DNA of 64,000 nt, from assembly GCF_035818475.1 (NCBI RefSeq), contig NZ_JAYMGV010000003.1, forward strand, positions 124,001 to 188,000, given 5' to 3'. Shown piece by piece: positions 7,101-16,312 of the stretch. The notes under the pieces were generated by a model that worked only from the letters and a program-made list of their open reading frames with translations, was not told the origin of the DNA and searched no databases. The stretch's first letter is position 1. Each line of letters opens with the position of its first letter. The translations under genes and the position numbers were made by a program. The stretch is from Cognatitamlana sp035818475. Its GTDB lineage: Bacteria > Bacteroidota > Bacteroidia > Flavobacteriales > Flavobacteriaceae.

Positions 7101-9398
7101 ATGAAAGTCTGTATAGCTGAAAAACCAAGTGTTGCCCGAGAAATTGCTGCTGTTTTAGGAGCCAATTCTAAACGAGATGGATATTACGAAGGTAATGGTT
7201 ATGCTGTTACGTATACGTTCGGACATTTATGTACTTTAAAAGAACCTAATGATTATAAAGCCTATTGGAAAAGTTGGGATTTAAATAATCTACCCATGCT
7301 GCCTGAAAAATTTGAAACTAAAGTTGTTGCTAATTCAGGAATTCAAAAGCAATTTAAAATTGTAAAAAGCTTATTTGACAAAGCTGAAGTTGTTATAAAT
7401 TGTGGGGATGCAGGACAAGAAGGAGAACTTATTCAACGATGGGTAATGAATGAAGCTAATTACAAAGGCGAAGTACAACGCTTATGGATATCTTCATTAA
7501 CTACTGAGGCTATAAAAGAAGGATTTGAGAATTTAAAACCGGCAACAGATTACGATAACTTATATTATGCCGGGTTTTCAAGGGCTATAGGAGATTGGTT
7601 ACTGGGAATGAATGCCACTCGGCTATATACGCTTAAGCATGGCGGATATAAACAGGTACTATCTATAGGTAGGGTGCAAACACCCACATTAGCTATGGTA
7701 GTAAATAGGTTCAAAGACATTGAAAATTTTAAACCGCAACCCTATTGGGAGCTTCAAACGCTTTACAGGGATGTGCTTTTTAGTTATGAAGAAGGACGGT
7801 TTTTAAAAAAGGAAGATGGGGAGGCTTTGGCCAACAAAGTAAAAGAGAGTGATTTTGAAATTCAATCCATAACAAAGAAGAAAGGGAAAGAGTATGCTCC
7901 AAAACTGTTTGATTTAACAGGCTTACAGGTATATTGTAACACTAAATTTGGATTTTCGGCAGATGAAACTTTAAAAATTGTCCAGGCCTTATATGAACAA
8001 AAGGTGGTGACTTACCCAAGAGTGGATACCACATTTTTACCAACGGATATTTATCCTAAAGTATCCGGAATTCTTGAGAAACTGATTAGTTATTCAAAAT
8101 TTACCCAGTCGCTTTTAGGAAAAAAAATAAAAAAATCAGCTAAGGTTTTCAATGATAAAAAAGTTACTGATCATCATGCCATTATTCCAACAGGTATTCA
8201 AATTAATTTACCATATAATCAGCAACAGGTTTATGATATTATAACAAGGCGCTTTATTGCTGTATTTTATGATGACTGCCTGGTTTCTAACACTTCGGTT
8301 ATTGGTAATGCCGCTGAAGTATCCTTTAAAGCTACAGGTAAGGAAATTTTGGAGAAAGGGTGGCGTATTGTGTTTGAAAATCAGGACGCAAAAGAAAAAG
8401 AGTCTGGAGTATTACCCCCATTTGAAAAAGGAGAAAAGGGGCCACATGAACCCTCATTTTTAGAAAAGGAAACCAAGCCCCCTAAACAGTTTACAGAAGC
8501 CTCTTTGTTAAGGGCTATGGAAACGGCTGGCAAACAGGTTGATGATGATGAATTACGAGATTTAATGAAAGAAAATGGTATAGGAAGACCATCAACACGG
8601 GCTAATATTATTGAAACCCTTTTTAAAAGGAAATATATTAAGCGTAATAAAAAACAAGTATTGCCAACGATTACGGGGGTTCAACTTATTGAGACTATTC
8701 AGAATAATTTATTAAAGTCTGCTGAACTAACCGGGTCATGGGAAAAGCAATTGAAAGATATAGAGAAAGGAACATTTAGTGCAAGTACTTTTATAAAGAA
8801 CATGAAACGAATGGTAGATGCATTGGTGTATGAGGTAAGAAGTGAAACAAGGCGAGCTAATATTTCTCACGCAATTACAGTAAAAAACAGGGAAGCTCAA
8901 GCTACAAGTAAAAAACAAGCGGGGCTGTTGGCTGAAGGTTGCCCTAAATGCAAAAGCGGTAAGTTGTTAAAAGGTAAAGCAGCTTATGGATGCAGTGCTT
9001 ATAAATCCGGGTGTGATTTTAAGTTGCCCTTTACTTTTGCAAAGAAAAAAATATCTGAAAAACAATTTATCAGATTGCTTCAAAAAGGAAGTACGGTCAA
9101 TTTGAAAGGCTTTAAAACAGATTTGGGGAATATTGAAGGTTTACTTCGCTTTGATGAAAACTTTAAGTTAAAACTGGAGCCTAAATTAAGGCCTGTGGAA
9201 GTGAAACCAAAAGAAAAAGACTTGATTTGTCCAAAATGCAAACAAGGCACAATAATAAAAGGACAATCAGCTTATGGCTGTAGCGCTTATAAATCGGGTT
9301 GTAACTTTAAAGTGACCTTTGATGTTATACGTGAAAAAATAAACGGACAACAACCAACAAGGAGGTTGATTTATGATATTTTAAATGGAAACCTCTAA
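7101..9398 (+). CDS. topB: DNA topoisomerase III
   Basis: 765 residues from the ATG at 7101; a GTG directly before it (7098) is possible but would only add Met-Met. The N-terminal TOPRIM domain has MKVCIAEKPSVAREIAAVLG with the metal-binding Glu, and later NCGDAGQEGELIQRWV. The type IA active-site Tyr is Y305 in VVTYPRVDTTFLPTD. DHHAIIPTG and GIGRPSTRANIIETLFKRKY are also type IA hallmarks. The C-terminus carries two tandem zinc-ribbon-like repeats beginning CPKCKSGKLLKGKAAYGCSA (about residue 614) and CPKCKQGTIIKGQSAYGCSA (about 710), for single-strand DNA binding. The enzyme relaxes and decatenates DNA. It is followed 2 nt later by rluE, probably co-transcribed. Confidence 0.95.
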   Translation: MKVCIAEKPSVAREIAAVLGANSKRDGYYEGNGYAVTYTFGHLCTLKEPNDYKAYWKSWDLNNLPMLPEKFETKVVANSGIQKQFKIVKSLFDKAEVVINCGDAGQEGELIQRWVMNEANYKGEVQRLWISSLTTEAIKEGFENLKPATDYDNLYYAGFSRAIGDWLLGMNATRLYTLKHGGYKQVLSIGRVQTPTLAMVVNRFKDIENFKPQPYWELQTLYRDVLFSYEEGRFLKKEDGEALANKVKESDFEIQSITKKKGKEYAPKLFDLTGLQVYCNTKFGFSADETLKIVQALYEQKVVTYPRVDTTFLPTDIYPKVSGILEKLISYSKFTQSLLGKKIKKSAKVFNDKKVTDHHAIIPTGIQINLPYNQQQVYDIITRRFIAVFYDDCLVSNTSVIGNAAEVSFKATGKEILEKGWRIVFENQDAKEKESGVLPPFEKGEKGPHEPSFLEKETKPPKQFTEASLLRAMETAGKQVDDDELRDLMKENGIGRPSTRANIIETLFKRKYIKRNKKQVLPTITGVQLIETIQNNLLKSAELTGSWEKQLKDIEKGTFSASTFIKNMKRMVDALVYEVRSETRRANISHAITVKNREAQATSKKQAGLLAEGCPKCKSGKLLKGKAAYGCSAYKSGCDFKLPFTFAKKKISEKQFIRLLQKGSTVNLKGFKTDLGNIEGLLRFDENFKLKLEPKLRPVEVKPKEKDLICPKCKQGTIIKGQSAYGCSAYKSGCNFKVTFDVIREKINGQQPTRRLIYDILNGNL

Positions 9399-9400
9399 TA

Positions 9401-9973
9401 ATGATACACAGGCATTTTGTTATTTACAAGCCGTATGGTTATTTAAGCCAATTTATGAGTCATGACTCAAAGCAGCAGTCTAAAAAGTTTTTAGGCGAAC
9501 TGTATAATTTTCCGAAAAATATAATGGCAATTGGCCGCTTGGATGAAAAGTCTGAAGGCCTATTATTACTTACTACTGATGGTAAAACAAGTGATTACAT
9601 AAATAGCCAAAAAATAGAGAAAGAATATTATGCTCAGGTGGATGGAGATATTCCGGTTGAAGCAATAGAACAACTAAAACAAGGCATAGAAATAGGTTTT
9701 GAAGGAAAGAAATATAAAACAAAACCTTGTAAAGCATTTAAATTAGAAAAAAATCTGCAATTACCCGAGCGGTCAAAAAAAATAAGAGATGATAGGCACG
9801 GCCCTACATCATGGGTTTCAATAATATTGAGAGAGGGTAAGTTTAGACAAGTGCGTAAAATGACTTCGGCAGTTGGTTTTCCTACATTGAGATTAGTTAG
9901 GGTTAGGGTAGGTAAAATACAATTAAATGATATGTTACCCGGAGAGGTTATTGAAGTAGATACCTTTTCTTAG
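9401..9973 (+). CDS. rluE: Pseudouridine synthase, RluE type (23S rRNA)
   Basis: 190 residues. HFVIYKPYGYLSQF opens the RsuA/RluB/E/F catalytic domain. The active-site Asp is D48 in AIGRLDEKSEGLLLLTTDG. The closing motif ILREGKFRQVRKMTSAVG, then LRLVRVRVG, is complete. No N-terminal S4 domain is present, which together with the length fits RluE (E. coli 23S U2457) better than RsuA or RluB. The start is 2 nt after the topB stop. The stop overlaps by 4 nt the stop of the convergent membrane gene (9970-9973). Family is firm; target position is by analogy. Confidence 0.9.
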   Translation: MIHRHFVIYKPYGYLSQFMSHDSKQQSKKFLGELYNFPKNIMAIGRLDEKSEGLLLLTTDGKTSDYINSQKIEKEYYAQVDGDIPVEAIEQLKQGIEIGFEGKKYKTKPCKAFKLEKNLQLPERSKKIRDDRHGPTSWVSIILREGKFRQVRKMTSAVGFPTLRLVRVRVGKIQLNDMLPGEVIEVDTFS

Positions 9974-10611
9974 ACTTCCAGTTTCTTCAGCTCATTATAA
10001 TTGCGGTTCAGGCGTTTTAAAAGAATACCGTAAATCAACCAGTAAAACAATAATAAAAAGCCTATTGTAGCTATCAGGATTAAAACTATAACAATGATGA
10101 TGGCTGAATAAAATTTAAAAACTTCTCCGTTTGCAGTTGCTAATTGTAGCTTATCTGAAAAACCAGGATCGTGATTTAGGGCATAGAAAGAACCGATAAA
10201 TGCTCCAATAATCAAAGATGCAAGGTTAAAAATGACATAGTATTTTACAGTTCTTCTGGTTTTTAGAATGTTTTCCATTAATTGTTTAGAACTGTCTGTA
10301 ACTGAAATTCTTTTGTAATTTCTATAAAATAAATAAAAGAAGTAAATTAAAACGGCATAACTAATAATGGAAATGGGAATTAATACGTTATTAATATCCA
10401 GTTCCTTTATTTTATTAGAATAAGACGTTCCTTTCAATAAAAAGGCAATGCCAAACCAAAAGGCAAATTCTAAAAGACTGATTATAAAAATCCATTTTAC
10501 TATAGAAGATGACTTCTTTAAAATCATCTTATAAATTTCATTATAAGTCAATTTTGGATATTTATCGCCGTTTCTATCCCAATCTTTTTTTAATAAATCT
10601 AATTCATCCAT
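9970..10611 (-). CDS. Flavobacterial four-helix membrane protein paired with an ECF sigma factor
   Basis: 213 residues. The N-terminal acidic/basic stretch MDELDLLKKDWDRNGDKYPK precedes four membrane helices near 39-57, 74-94, 122-143 and 172-197. A short basic tail, LKRLNRNYNELKKLEV, ends it. The gene starts 5 nt after the ECF sigma-factor stop, so it is the second gene of that operon. The position is that of an anti-sigma factor, and the cytosolic N-terminal helix could bind sigma. I see no zinc-binding HxxxCxxC motif or other known anti-sigma signature. Similar proteins in flavobacterial genomes sit in the same place; no function is known to me. Confidence 0.75.
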   Translation of the reverse strand: MDELDLLKKDWDRNGDKYPKLTYNEIYKMILKKSSSIVKWIFIISLLEFAFWFGIAFLLKGTSYSNKIKELDINNVLIPISIISYAVLIYFFYLFYRNYKRISVTDSSKQLMENILKTRRTVKYYVIFNLASLIIGAFIGSFYALNHDPGFSDKLQLATANGEVFKFYSAIIIVIVLILIATIGFLLLFYWLIYGILLKRLNRNYNELKKLEV

Positions 10612-10616
10612 AACTG

Positions 10617-11111
10617 TTACGGATTTAGTATGGTTTTTAGCTTAGTTTTGATCCTGTTCATTTTCACCCTGGCATTCACTTCGCTAATTCCCAATGTTTC
10701 ACTAATTTCTCTATAATCCTTGTCTTCTAAATATAAAAAAACAAGAGCCTTTTCAATATCATTTAATTGATGTACAGCTTTGTATAGTACCTTTAATTGT
10801 TGTTCTTCAGTATCATCATAATCCTCTGATTTAATTTTAAACTCAACACCATTAAAATCTTGTGTATTAATAGTTCGCTTAGATTTCCTGTATAGTGTAA
10901 TAGCAGTATTTAATCCTACTCTATACATCCAGGTACTAAACTTGGCATCTCCTCTAAATTTAGGGTATGCTTTCCAAAGTTGAATTGTAATTTCTTGAAA
11001 TAAATCATTATGAGCATCATAATTATTAGTGTACAACCTGCATACTTTGTGTACAATATTTTGATGCTTTTCCAGCAATTCAACAAAACTATGTTCCAGT
11101 TCTTTATTCAA
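10617..11111 (-). CDS. ECF-type RNA polymerase sigma factor
   Basis: 164 residues. Region 2 (about 20-85) contains AHNDLFQEITIQLWKAYPKF and KFSTWMYRVGLNTAITLYRK, the classic sigma-2 pattern. Region 4 (about 105-162) contains LNDIEKALVFLYLEDKDYRE and ISETLGISEVNARVKMNRIK, a helix-turn-helix. Linker length is normal for ECF factors. It is first in a two-gene operon with the four-helix membrane protein downstream. The 354 nt upstream separate it from a divergent TonB-dependent receptor, which may be a target (inference; ECF factors in Bacteroidota often control adjacent receptors). Confidence 0.93.
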   Translation of the reverse strand: MNKELEHSFVELLEKHQNIVHKVCRLYTNNYDAHNDLFQEITIQLWKAYPKFRGDAKFSTWMYRVGLNTAITLYRKSKRTINTQDFNGVEFKIKSEDYDDTEEQQLKVLYKAVHQLNDIEKALVFLYLEDKDYREISETLGISEVNARVKMNRIKTKLKTILNP

Positions 11112-11465
11112 TGTGATGGTTTGGTTATAGTGTAAGTAGTTTAATCTTTTAAAATGTTACAGGTATTTATAATAATTATTTGCAAGTTCAAAGAATGCAA
11201 TCAGGAACAATCAAATATATCTGGTTTTTATGAGAATAGACTTAGGGAAACAAAGTAATTTTAAAAATAGTGTTACATCTGGTGGCTTAAATCTATCAAT
11301 CAGATACATTTTACAATTTTAATGACTTAGTCTTTGTTTAAGAGTATGAAACTATCAATCCATCATAGATAATTTACAGTTCAGTAATTATTAGTTTTTC
11401 TCATCGATTTTCTAATGCAAGTTTGTTGCATCAAACAAACATTTAAGAAGCATATTTTAAAAACC
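11112..11465. other. Intergenic region between the divergent sigma factor and TonB-dependent receptor
   Basis: 354 nt, no credible gene. On the minus strand TATATTTG (11212-11219) fits the -7 consensus and could serve the sigma-factor gene with a leader near 95 nt. On the plus strand CAAGTTTG (11418-11425) differs from TAnnTTTG by one base, lies about 40 nt before the receptor ATG at 11466, and sits inside a small inverted repeat TGCAA-GTTTG-TTGCA (11416-11430). Otherwise plain AT-rich sequence. Confidence 0.5.
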
Positions 11466-13622
11466 ATGAAAAAACTAACCATTATTATTATTATAGCATT
11501 AATTGGTTCTCAAATTTTAGCACAGTCAACATTAAATGGTAGAGTATTTAATTCAAAAAAAGAACCCATTGTAGGAGCCAATATTTATTTAGAAGGGACC
11601 TATGATGGTGGTACCACAAATGAAAAAGGAGAGTTTGCATTTAAGACCACAGAAACCGGAACCCAAACGTTGGTTGTTTCTTATATGTCTTACGAAACTT
11701 TTACCATGATAGGAGATGTAGCTTATATGAAGGATTTATTAGTTACACTTAAAGAAGATGTAAATACCTTGGATGCCGTTGTGCTTTCTGCAGGAACATT
11801 TTCAGCAGGAGACAATAGTAAGGTGAATGCTTTAAAGCCTTTAGATGTAGTAACAACGGCCAGTGCTTTGGGCGATTTTGTTGGAGCATTGCAAACGCTT
11901 CCTGGAACCACAACTGTAGCAGAAGATGGCAGGCTGTTTGTCCGTGGTGGAGATGCTGAAGAGACTCAGATATTTATTGATGGTATCCGGGTTTTTACTC
12001 CATATACACCTACAACCAATAATGCTCCAACCCGGGGGAGGTATTCCCCTTTTCTATTTGACGGTATTACTTTTTCCACAGGAGGATATTCTGCAGAATA
12101 TGGCCAGGCCCTATCAAGTGTTTTGCTTTTAAATACCATAGATGAACCTGATCAGGAAAAAACAGATATAGGCATTATGAGTGTGGGGGCAACTTTGGGA
12201 AATACCCAAAAATGGGATAAAAGCTCGATTAGTGTTAATGCATCATACATAAATTTAGCGCCTTATAATGCTATTTTTCCTAACCGGAATAACTGGATAA
12301 AACCTTTTGAGACAGCTTCAGGAGAAACGGTGTTTAGAAAAAGAACCAATGCAGGTTTATTTAAATTATATGGCGCATTTGATGCAACAAACTTTGAATT
12401 AACACAGGAAGATATTAATAACCCGGAGGGGGTGTATTTTAAATTGAACAATAATAATTTTTATTTGAATGGATCATATAACGGTGTTTTAAATGATACC
12501 TGGACATTTTTTGGAGGAATTAGCTATACTTATGCAAAAAACAACCTGAATGTTATTGAAAGTGATATTAATGGTACAGAAAACTCTTTGCATACTAAGC
12601 TTAAGTTTAAAAACAGAATAAGTAATAGGTTTAAGCTTTATTTTGGTGCTGAATATTTTGTAACTGATTTTGCCGAAAAATATAATGATGAAACTATTAT
12701 TGATGCTACATATGGTTTTAACAATAACATAGCTGCTGCTTATGCTGAAGCTGATATTTTTATCTCTAAGAGCCTGGCATTTAAATCAGGAATAAGAGGA
12801 GAATATAGCGAGTTATTTAAAGAATTTATGATAGCACCCAGGGTATCACTTGCATATAAAATATCAGATAAAAGTCAATTGTCATTAGCCTATGGCAATT
12901 TTCATCAAAACCCACCTAGTAATGTTTTAAAATTCGATCAAGACTTAAAAGCTCAAAATACATCACATTATATTTTCAACTATCAGCATAATGCAGATGG
13001 GAAAATTTTTAGAGCAGAAGCCTATTATAAAAAATACAGGGATTTAATAAAATATAGCGATGATTTTCCTGATTTCAATAGCGATTTTAGTAATGATGGT
13101 TACGGATTCGCAAAAGGAATTGATTTCTTTTGGAGAGATAGTAAGAGCATTAAAAACTTTGATTATTGGTTGAGTTATTCGTTTTTAGATACCAAGCGTG
13201 ATTACAAGAATTATGACATGGAAGCACAGCCTAATTTTGTTAATACACATAACGTATCAGTAGTTGGTAAATACTGGATTGATAAATGGCGTAGTCAAAT
13301 GGGGTTGAGTTATGGTTTTGCTTCTGGAAGAACTTATACTAATCCTAATAAACCAGGATTTTTAAATGAAAAAACAAAAGCATTTAACAGTTTCAGTTTA
13401 AATTGGGCTTATTTAATAAGTCCGCAAAAAATACTGTATGCCTCAGTGAACAATGTATTAGGGTTTAGAAATGTTAATGGCTATCAGTATTCAGATACAC
13501 CAGATATAAATGGAGTTTTTAATAGACGCGTTTTACAACCTGCAGTAGACCAATTCTTTTTTGTTGGATTCTTTTGGACCATTAGTGAGGATAAAAAGAG
13601 CAATCAGCTTGATAATTTATAA
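11466..13622 (+). CDS. TonB-dependent outer-membrane receptor
   Basis: 718 residues from the ATG at 11466, which starts a clean signal peptide MKKLTIIIIIALIGSQILAQ. An upstream in-frame ATG at 11415 would add 17 Cys- and Lys-rich residues before it. A carboxypeptidase-regulatory-like beta domain (about 22-105) holds STLNGRVFNSKKEPIVGANI and GTYDGGTTNEKGEF. The plug domain follows (about 120-230; VRGGDAEETQIFIDGIRV), then a 22-strand-type barrel rich in aromatic/Asn strands to the end. No SusD partner is adjacent, so this is a stand-alone receptor, perhaps for a metal chelate or vitamin. It diverges from an ECF sigma gene. Substrate unknown. Confidence 0.9.
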   Translation: MKKLTIIIIIALIGSQILAQSTLNGRVFNSKKEPIVGANIYLEGTYDGGTTNEKGEFAFKTTETGTQTLVVSYMSYETFTMIGDVAYMKDLLVTLKEDVNTLDAVVLSAGTFSAGDNSKVNALKPLDVVTTASALGDFVGALQTLPGTTTVAEDGRLFVRGGDAEETQIFIDGIRVFTPYTPTTNNAPTRGRYSPFLFDGITFSTGGYSAEYGQALSSVLLLNTIDEPDQEKTDIGIMSVGATLGNTQKWDKSSISVNASYINLAPYNAIFPNRNNWIKPFETASGETVFRKRTNAGLFKLYGAFDATNFELTQEDINNPEGVYFKLNNNNFYLNGSYNGVLNDTWTFFGGISYTYAKNNLNVIESDINGTENSLHTKLKFKNRISNRFKLYFGAEYFVTDFAEKYNDETIIDATYGFNNNIAAAYAEADIFISKSLAFKSGIRGEYSELFKEFMIAPRVSLAYKISDKSQLSLAYGNFHQNPPSNVLKFDQDLKAQNTSHYIFNYQHNADGKIFRAEAYYKKYRDLIKYSDDFPDFNSDFSNDGYGFAKGIDFFWRDSKSIKNFDYWLSYSFLDTKRDYKNYDMEAQPNFVNTHNVSVVGKYWIDKWRSQMGLSYGFASGRTYTNPNKPGFLNEKTKAFNSFSLNWAYLISPQKILYASVNNVLGFRNVNGYQYSDTPDINGVFNRRVLQPAVDQFFFVGFFWTISEDKKSNQLDNL

Positions 13623-13691
13623 GAAAATTGATTAACAACTATTATAATGGACTTTGTCAGCTTTTTTTCAAAAAAACAGAAATGGATTGTA

Positions 13692-15209
13692 TTATTTTGA
13701 TTTCCCGGAATTGCTTACAAAAGAGATGTATTCACTATTTGGAGCCCATGAATTAACATTAATAGTGCCTTGCCCGCCATATAAATAGGCAAGGACTCTT
13801 GGAGCTCCTCCTGAAACTGGCATTAAGCGTAACATAACTTGTTTAAATGAAGGATGGGAGTTCAACTTAATATCTGGCATAAAAGAGATAAATGCAATCC
13901 ATTTACCGTCAGGAGATATATGTGGAAACCAGTCGTTGTATTCATCAAAAGTTAATTGTTCCTTGTTACTTCCATCTGGTTTCATTCTCCAAAGTTGCAT
14001 TGTGCCTCCGTTTTTTGAGCCATTATAATAAATGTATTTTCCATCAGGAGCGTATTCGCAACCATCTACATGTTCATATTTTTTGCTGCTTGTTAATTTT
14101 ATTTCTTTACCTTTTTTTATTGATTTTTTATAAATATTATAACCAGCAACCCCTTTTCTTTTAGCTACATAGACTAACTCTTTATTATTTGGAGACCAAC
14201 CATGTAAATATGAAGGAGCTTCTGTTATGGGGTTCGGTTCTCCTCCTTCTAAGGGTAAAACAAAAATTCTAGACCCTTTACCGTCATCATGACTTATGCC
14301 AAGCATTTTACCATCAAATGAAATACAATGATCATTGTTAAGGTTATTGGCCGAACCGGTATTTATTTTTTTAATAGCTCCGCCTTCTTTTGGAATTGTA
14401 TAAAGTGATCCGTCCATGTTGAAAAGCAAATTTTTACCATTAGGCATCCAGTTTGGAGCTTCAAAACGGCTGTCTTTTTCATAAATTATTTTACGCTTTC
14501 CATTAAATATATTCATAGTTTCCATTCTGCATCCAAGCCAACCTTGCTTTTTGGGGTTGTATGTGTCATCAACCGGTTGATCTATGCGAACATTCCAAAC
14601 TTTAGCACTCTCAATTGTATTTTCGTCATGAGAACAAATAACAATACCGACAAGAGCTTCGTCTGGCATAAATTTTAATTCTTTAGAACTTATTTCTTCA
14701 AAAGGTTCTCCTGATTGAGCAGCACGGACTATAAATTTGTTACCCCGACGTTCTAATTGAATAACCTGATAAAACCGTTTTGGTGCCGATATATTATCAA
14801 AAGGAGTTTGCATATCAGCGCCCTTTCTTTCTCGCCACTGACCAGCCGTAAGCCCGTCACCATGAAGAAATCCACCAACCATAACAGCATTGTCAGCTTC
14901 AGAAGCTCGAGCCATCCATCCAATTTTACGGTGTATTTCATTTAGTCCACTAAATTCAAAATTTGCTGTAACAATAAAGTTTCCTTTTAATTTATTATAC
15001 AAATAGTGAAACTCATCCCGGTGCCCCCAAATGTTGTACCCGGAACCTTTAATAGTGTAGGTTTGGGTATTGCTATTATAGATCCCGGAACCCGCATTTT
15101 TAGGGTGACCTATATCTGTATGATATTGAAAAATTCCAATGGAATCTTCTTGAGCGCGTGTTCCATATGATAAACAAAAAAAGAGAAAAGGAAATACAAA
15201 TTTGGTCAT
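13692..15209 (-). CDS. Secreted TolB-like WD40/PD40 beta-propeller protein with N-terminal jelly-roll domain
   Basis: 505 residues. The signal peptide MTKFVFPFLFFCLSYGTRAQ leads into a first domain (about 25-200) that looks like a concanavalin/DUF1349-type beta sandwich (GNFIVTANFEFSGLNEIHRK, IGWMARAS). The second half (about 210-505) has repeated PD40 units: SRFEAPNWMPNGKNLLFNMD, NDHCISFDGKMLGISHDD, YEYAPDGKYIYYNG-like, HISPDGKWIAFISF and NSWAPNSEYISFVS. Such proteins are often labelled TolB or biopolymer-transport-like, but no TolA/TolR context is present. Probably periplasmic or surface-exposed ligand binding. It converges with the TonB-dependent receptor (69 nt between stops). Confidence 0.8.
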   Translation of the reverse strand: MTKFVFPFLFFCLSYGTRAQEDSIGIFQYHTDIGHPKNAGSGIYNSNTQTYTIKGSGYNIWGHRDEFHYLYNKLKGNFIVTANFEFSGLNEIHRKIGWMARASEADNAVMVGGFLHGDGLTAGQWRERKGADMQTPFDNISAPKRFYQVIQLERRGNKFIVRAAQSGEPFEEISSKELKFMPDEALVGIVICSHDENTIESAKVWNVRIDQPVDDTYNPKKQGWLGCRMETMNIFNGKRKIIYEKDSRFEAPNWMPNGKNLLFNMDGSLYTIPKEGGAIKKINTGSANNLNNDHCISFDGKMLGISHDDGKGSRIFVLPLEGGEPNPITEAPSYLHGWSPNNKELVYVAKRKGVAGYNIYKKSIKKGKEIKLTSSKKYEHVDGCEYAPDGKYIYYNGSKNGGTMQLWRMKPDGSNKEQLTFDEYNDWFPHISPDGKWIAFISFMPDIKLNSHPSFKQVMLRLMPVSGGAPRVLAYLYGGQGTINVNSWAPNSEYISFVSNSGKSK

Positions 15210-15374
15210 ATTACAGGTTTGGTTTTTACGACTTTACATATCAATAGGATACTATACTTGTTACATACTTATTAAGCAACAAAAACGAAGATACAAAAAG
15301 AAGAACACAATAGACCGGCCTTGTAATTAGGGTTAAAATATGGAATTATTAGAATAATCTGTTTTTATTATGAT

Positions 15375-15418
15375 ATGATAAATATCATAGTTATTAAGTT
15401 GATAATATGATAATTTTA
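15375..15418 (+). promoter_or_regulatory. Fnr-type site and -7 element upstream of the TonB-like gene
   Basis: Palindromic site ATGATAAATATCAT at 15375-15388 (arms ATGAT/ATCAT, 4-nt centre). TAATTTTA at 15411-15418 is in the -7 position, with the final A replacing the usual G. The site centre lies 36.5 bp from the last -7 base, the same spacing as at hemN, ccoS, ccoI and pflB. Predicted transcription would begin near 15423, leaving a leader of about 38 nt before the ATG at 15461. Confidence 0.72.
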
Positions 15419-15460
15419 TACTAATAAATTACTGAAGTTTTTCTTTTAAAATTAACTATC

Positions 15461-16186
15461 ATGGAAACTAAAAAGAACCCCAATTTAGAGGTGGGGAGAA
15501 ATAGCAGTATCTACTTTGCTATCGGGTTAAACTTAATGTTACTCTTTTCTTGGCAGGTTTTAGAATATAAATCTTATGAACAGGAAGAAGTTGAAATAGG
15601 TATTGTTGATATGGAAAGTGAGTTTGAAGAAGAAATACCAATAATTAATGCCAATGTGCCACCACCACCTCCACCGCCGGCTGTTGTAAGTGAAAGTGTT
15701 CAAGTAGTTGAGGATACAGAAGAGATTGAAGAAACGGTAATAGAAAGTACAGAGATTACTCAGGAAACTGCTATAGCAGAGCCTGTTGAGGTTAGTGATA
15801 TTATTGTTGAAGAAGTAGAAGAAGATGTTCAAGTTGCTTTTGCGGTAATAGAAGATGTACCTGTTTTTCCCGGATGTGAAGGCTTGTCTAAAAGGCAGAC
15901 CAAGGAATGTTTTCAGAAAAAAATGCAGGAACATGTTATCAAGCATTTTACTTACCCGGAAATGGCATTGGATATGGGGATTCAAGGACGCGTATCTGTA
16001 GTGTTTTTTATTGATTCAAAAGGTAATATAACAGGTATACGTTCCAGAGGGCCGGATAAAATTCTGGAAGAAGAAGCAGAGCGTATAATAGGCAAATTGC
16101 CTAAAATGAAACCTGGTAAACAACGAGGTAAACCGGTAAAAGTAGCTTATGCTATACCTATATTCTTTAAATATCAAGAGGGGTAA
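15461..16186 (+). CDS. TonB family energy-transducer protein
   Basis: 241 residues. A cytoplasmic N-terminus (METKKNPNLEVGRNSSIYFA) precedes one membrane helix (about 17-35). An acidic segment and a short proline run (NVPPPPPPPAVV, about 64-75) are followed by a long Glu/Val-rich periplasmic linker. The C-terminal TonB domain (about 150-241) has HFTYPEMALDMGIQGRVSVV then FFIDSKGNITGIRSRG and MKPGKQRGKPVKVAYAIPI. Two Cys (FPGCEG, KECFQ) precede it and may form a disulphide. It would couple proton-motive force to outer-membrane receptors. Flanked by a promoter with an Fnr-type site upstream and a strong terminator downstream, so monocistronic. Confidence 0.9.
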   Translation: METKKNPNLEVGRNSSIYFAIGLNLMLLFSWQVLEYKSYEQEEVEIGIVDMESEFEEEIPIINANVPPPPPPPAVVSESVQVVEDTEEIEETVIESTEITQETAIAEPVEVSDIIVEEVEEDVQVAFAVIEDVPVFPGCEGLSKRQTKECFQKKMQEHVIKHFTYPEMALDMGIQGRVSVVFFIDSKGNITGIRSRGPDKILEEEAERIIGKLPKMKPGKQRGKPVKVAYAIPIFFKYQEG

Positions 16187-16224
16187 ACGGTAGTTAGTAA
16201 TAGGTTAATTTCAATGTAGTAAAG

Positions 16225-16256
16225 ACGATCTGAATTTTAATTCAGATCGTTTTTTT
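16225..16256 (+). terminator. Rho-independent terminator after the TonB-like gene
   Basis: Perfect 10-bp stem ACGATCTGAA / TTCAGATCGT (16225-16234 with 16241-16250), 6-nt loop, followed by six T. It lies 38 nt past the stop at 16186. Confidence 0.93.
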
Positions 16257-16312
16257 AGTTTTATAAACCTAAGAAAAACGTTTCATCTTGCTAAATCTAC
16301 AATTCGGTAAAT

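Noticed and set aside
7098..7103. GTG start for topB three bases before the ATG
   Set aside because: It would only add a second Met; ATG at 7101 begins the conserved MKVCIAEKPS and is preferred.
7407..7428. TOPRIM motif of topoisomerase III reads DAGQEGE, lacking the second Asp of DxD
   Set aside because: Many type IA topoisomerase III enzymes have DAGREGE-like sequence at this place, so it is not evidence of inactivation.
11416..11430. TGCAA-GTTTG-TTGCA as a regulator site
   Set aside because: Arms of only 5 bp; overlaps a near-consensus -7 element, so it may be incidental.
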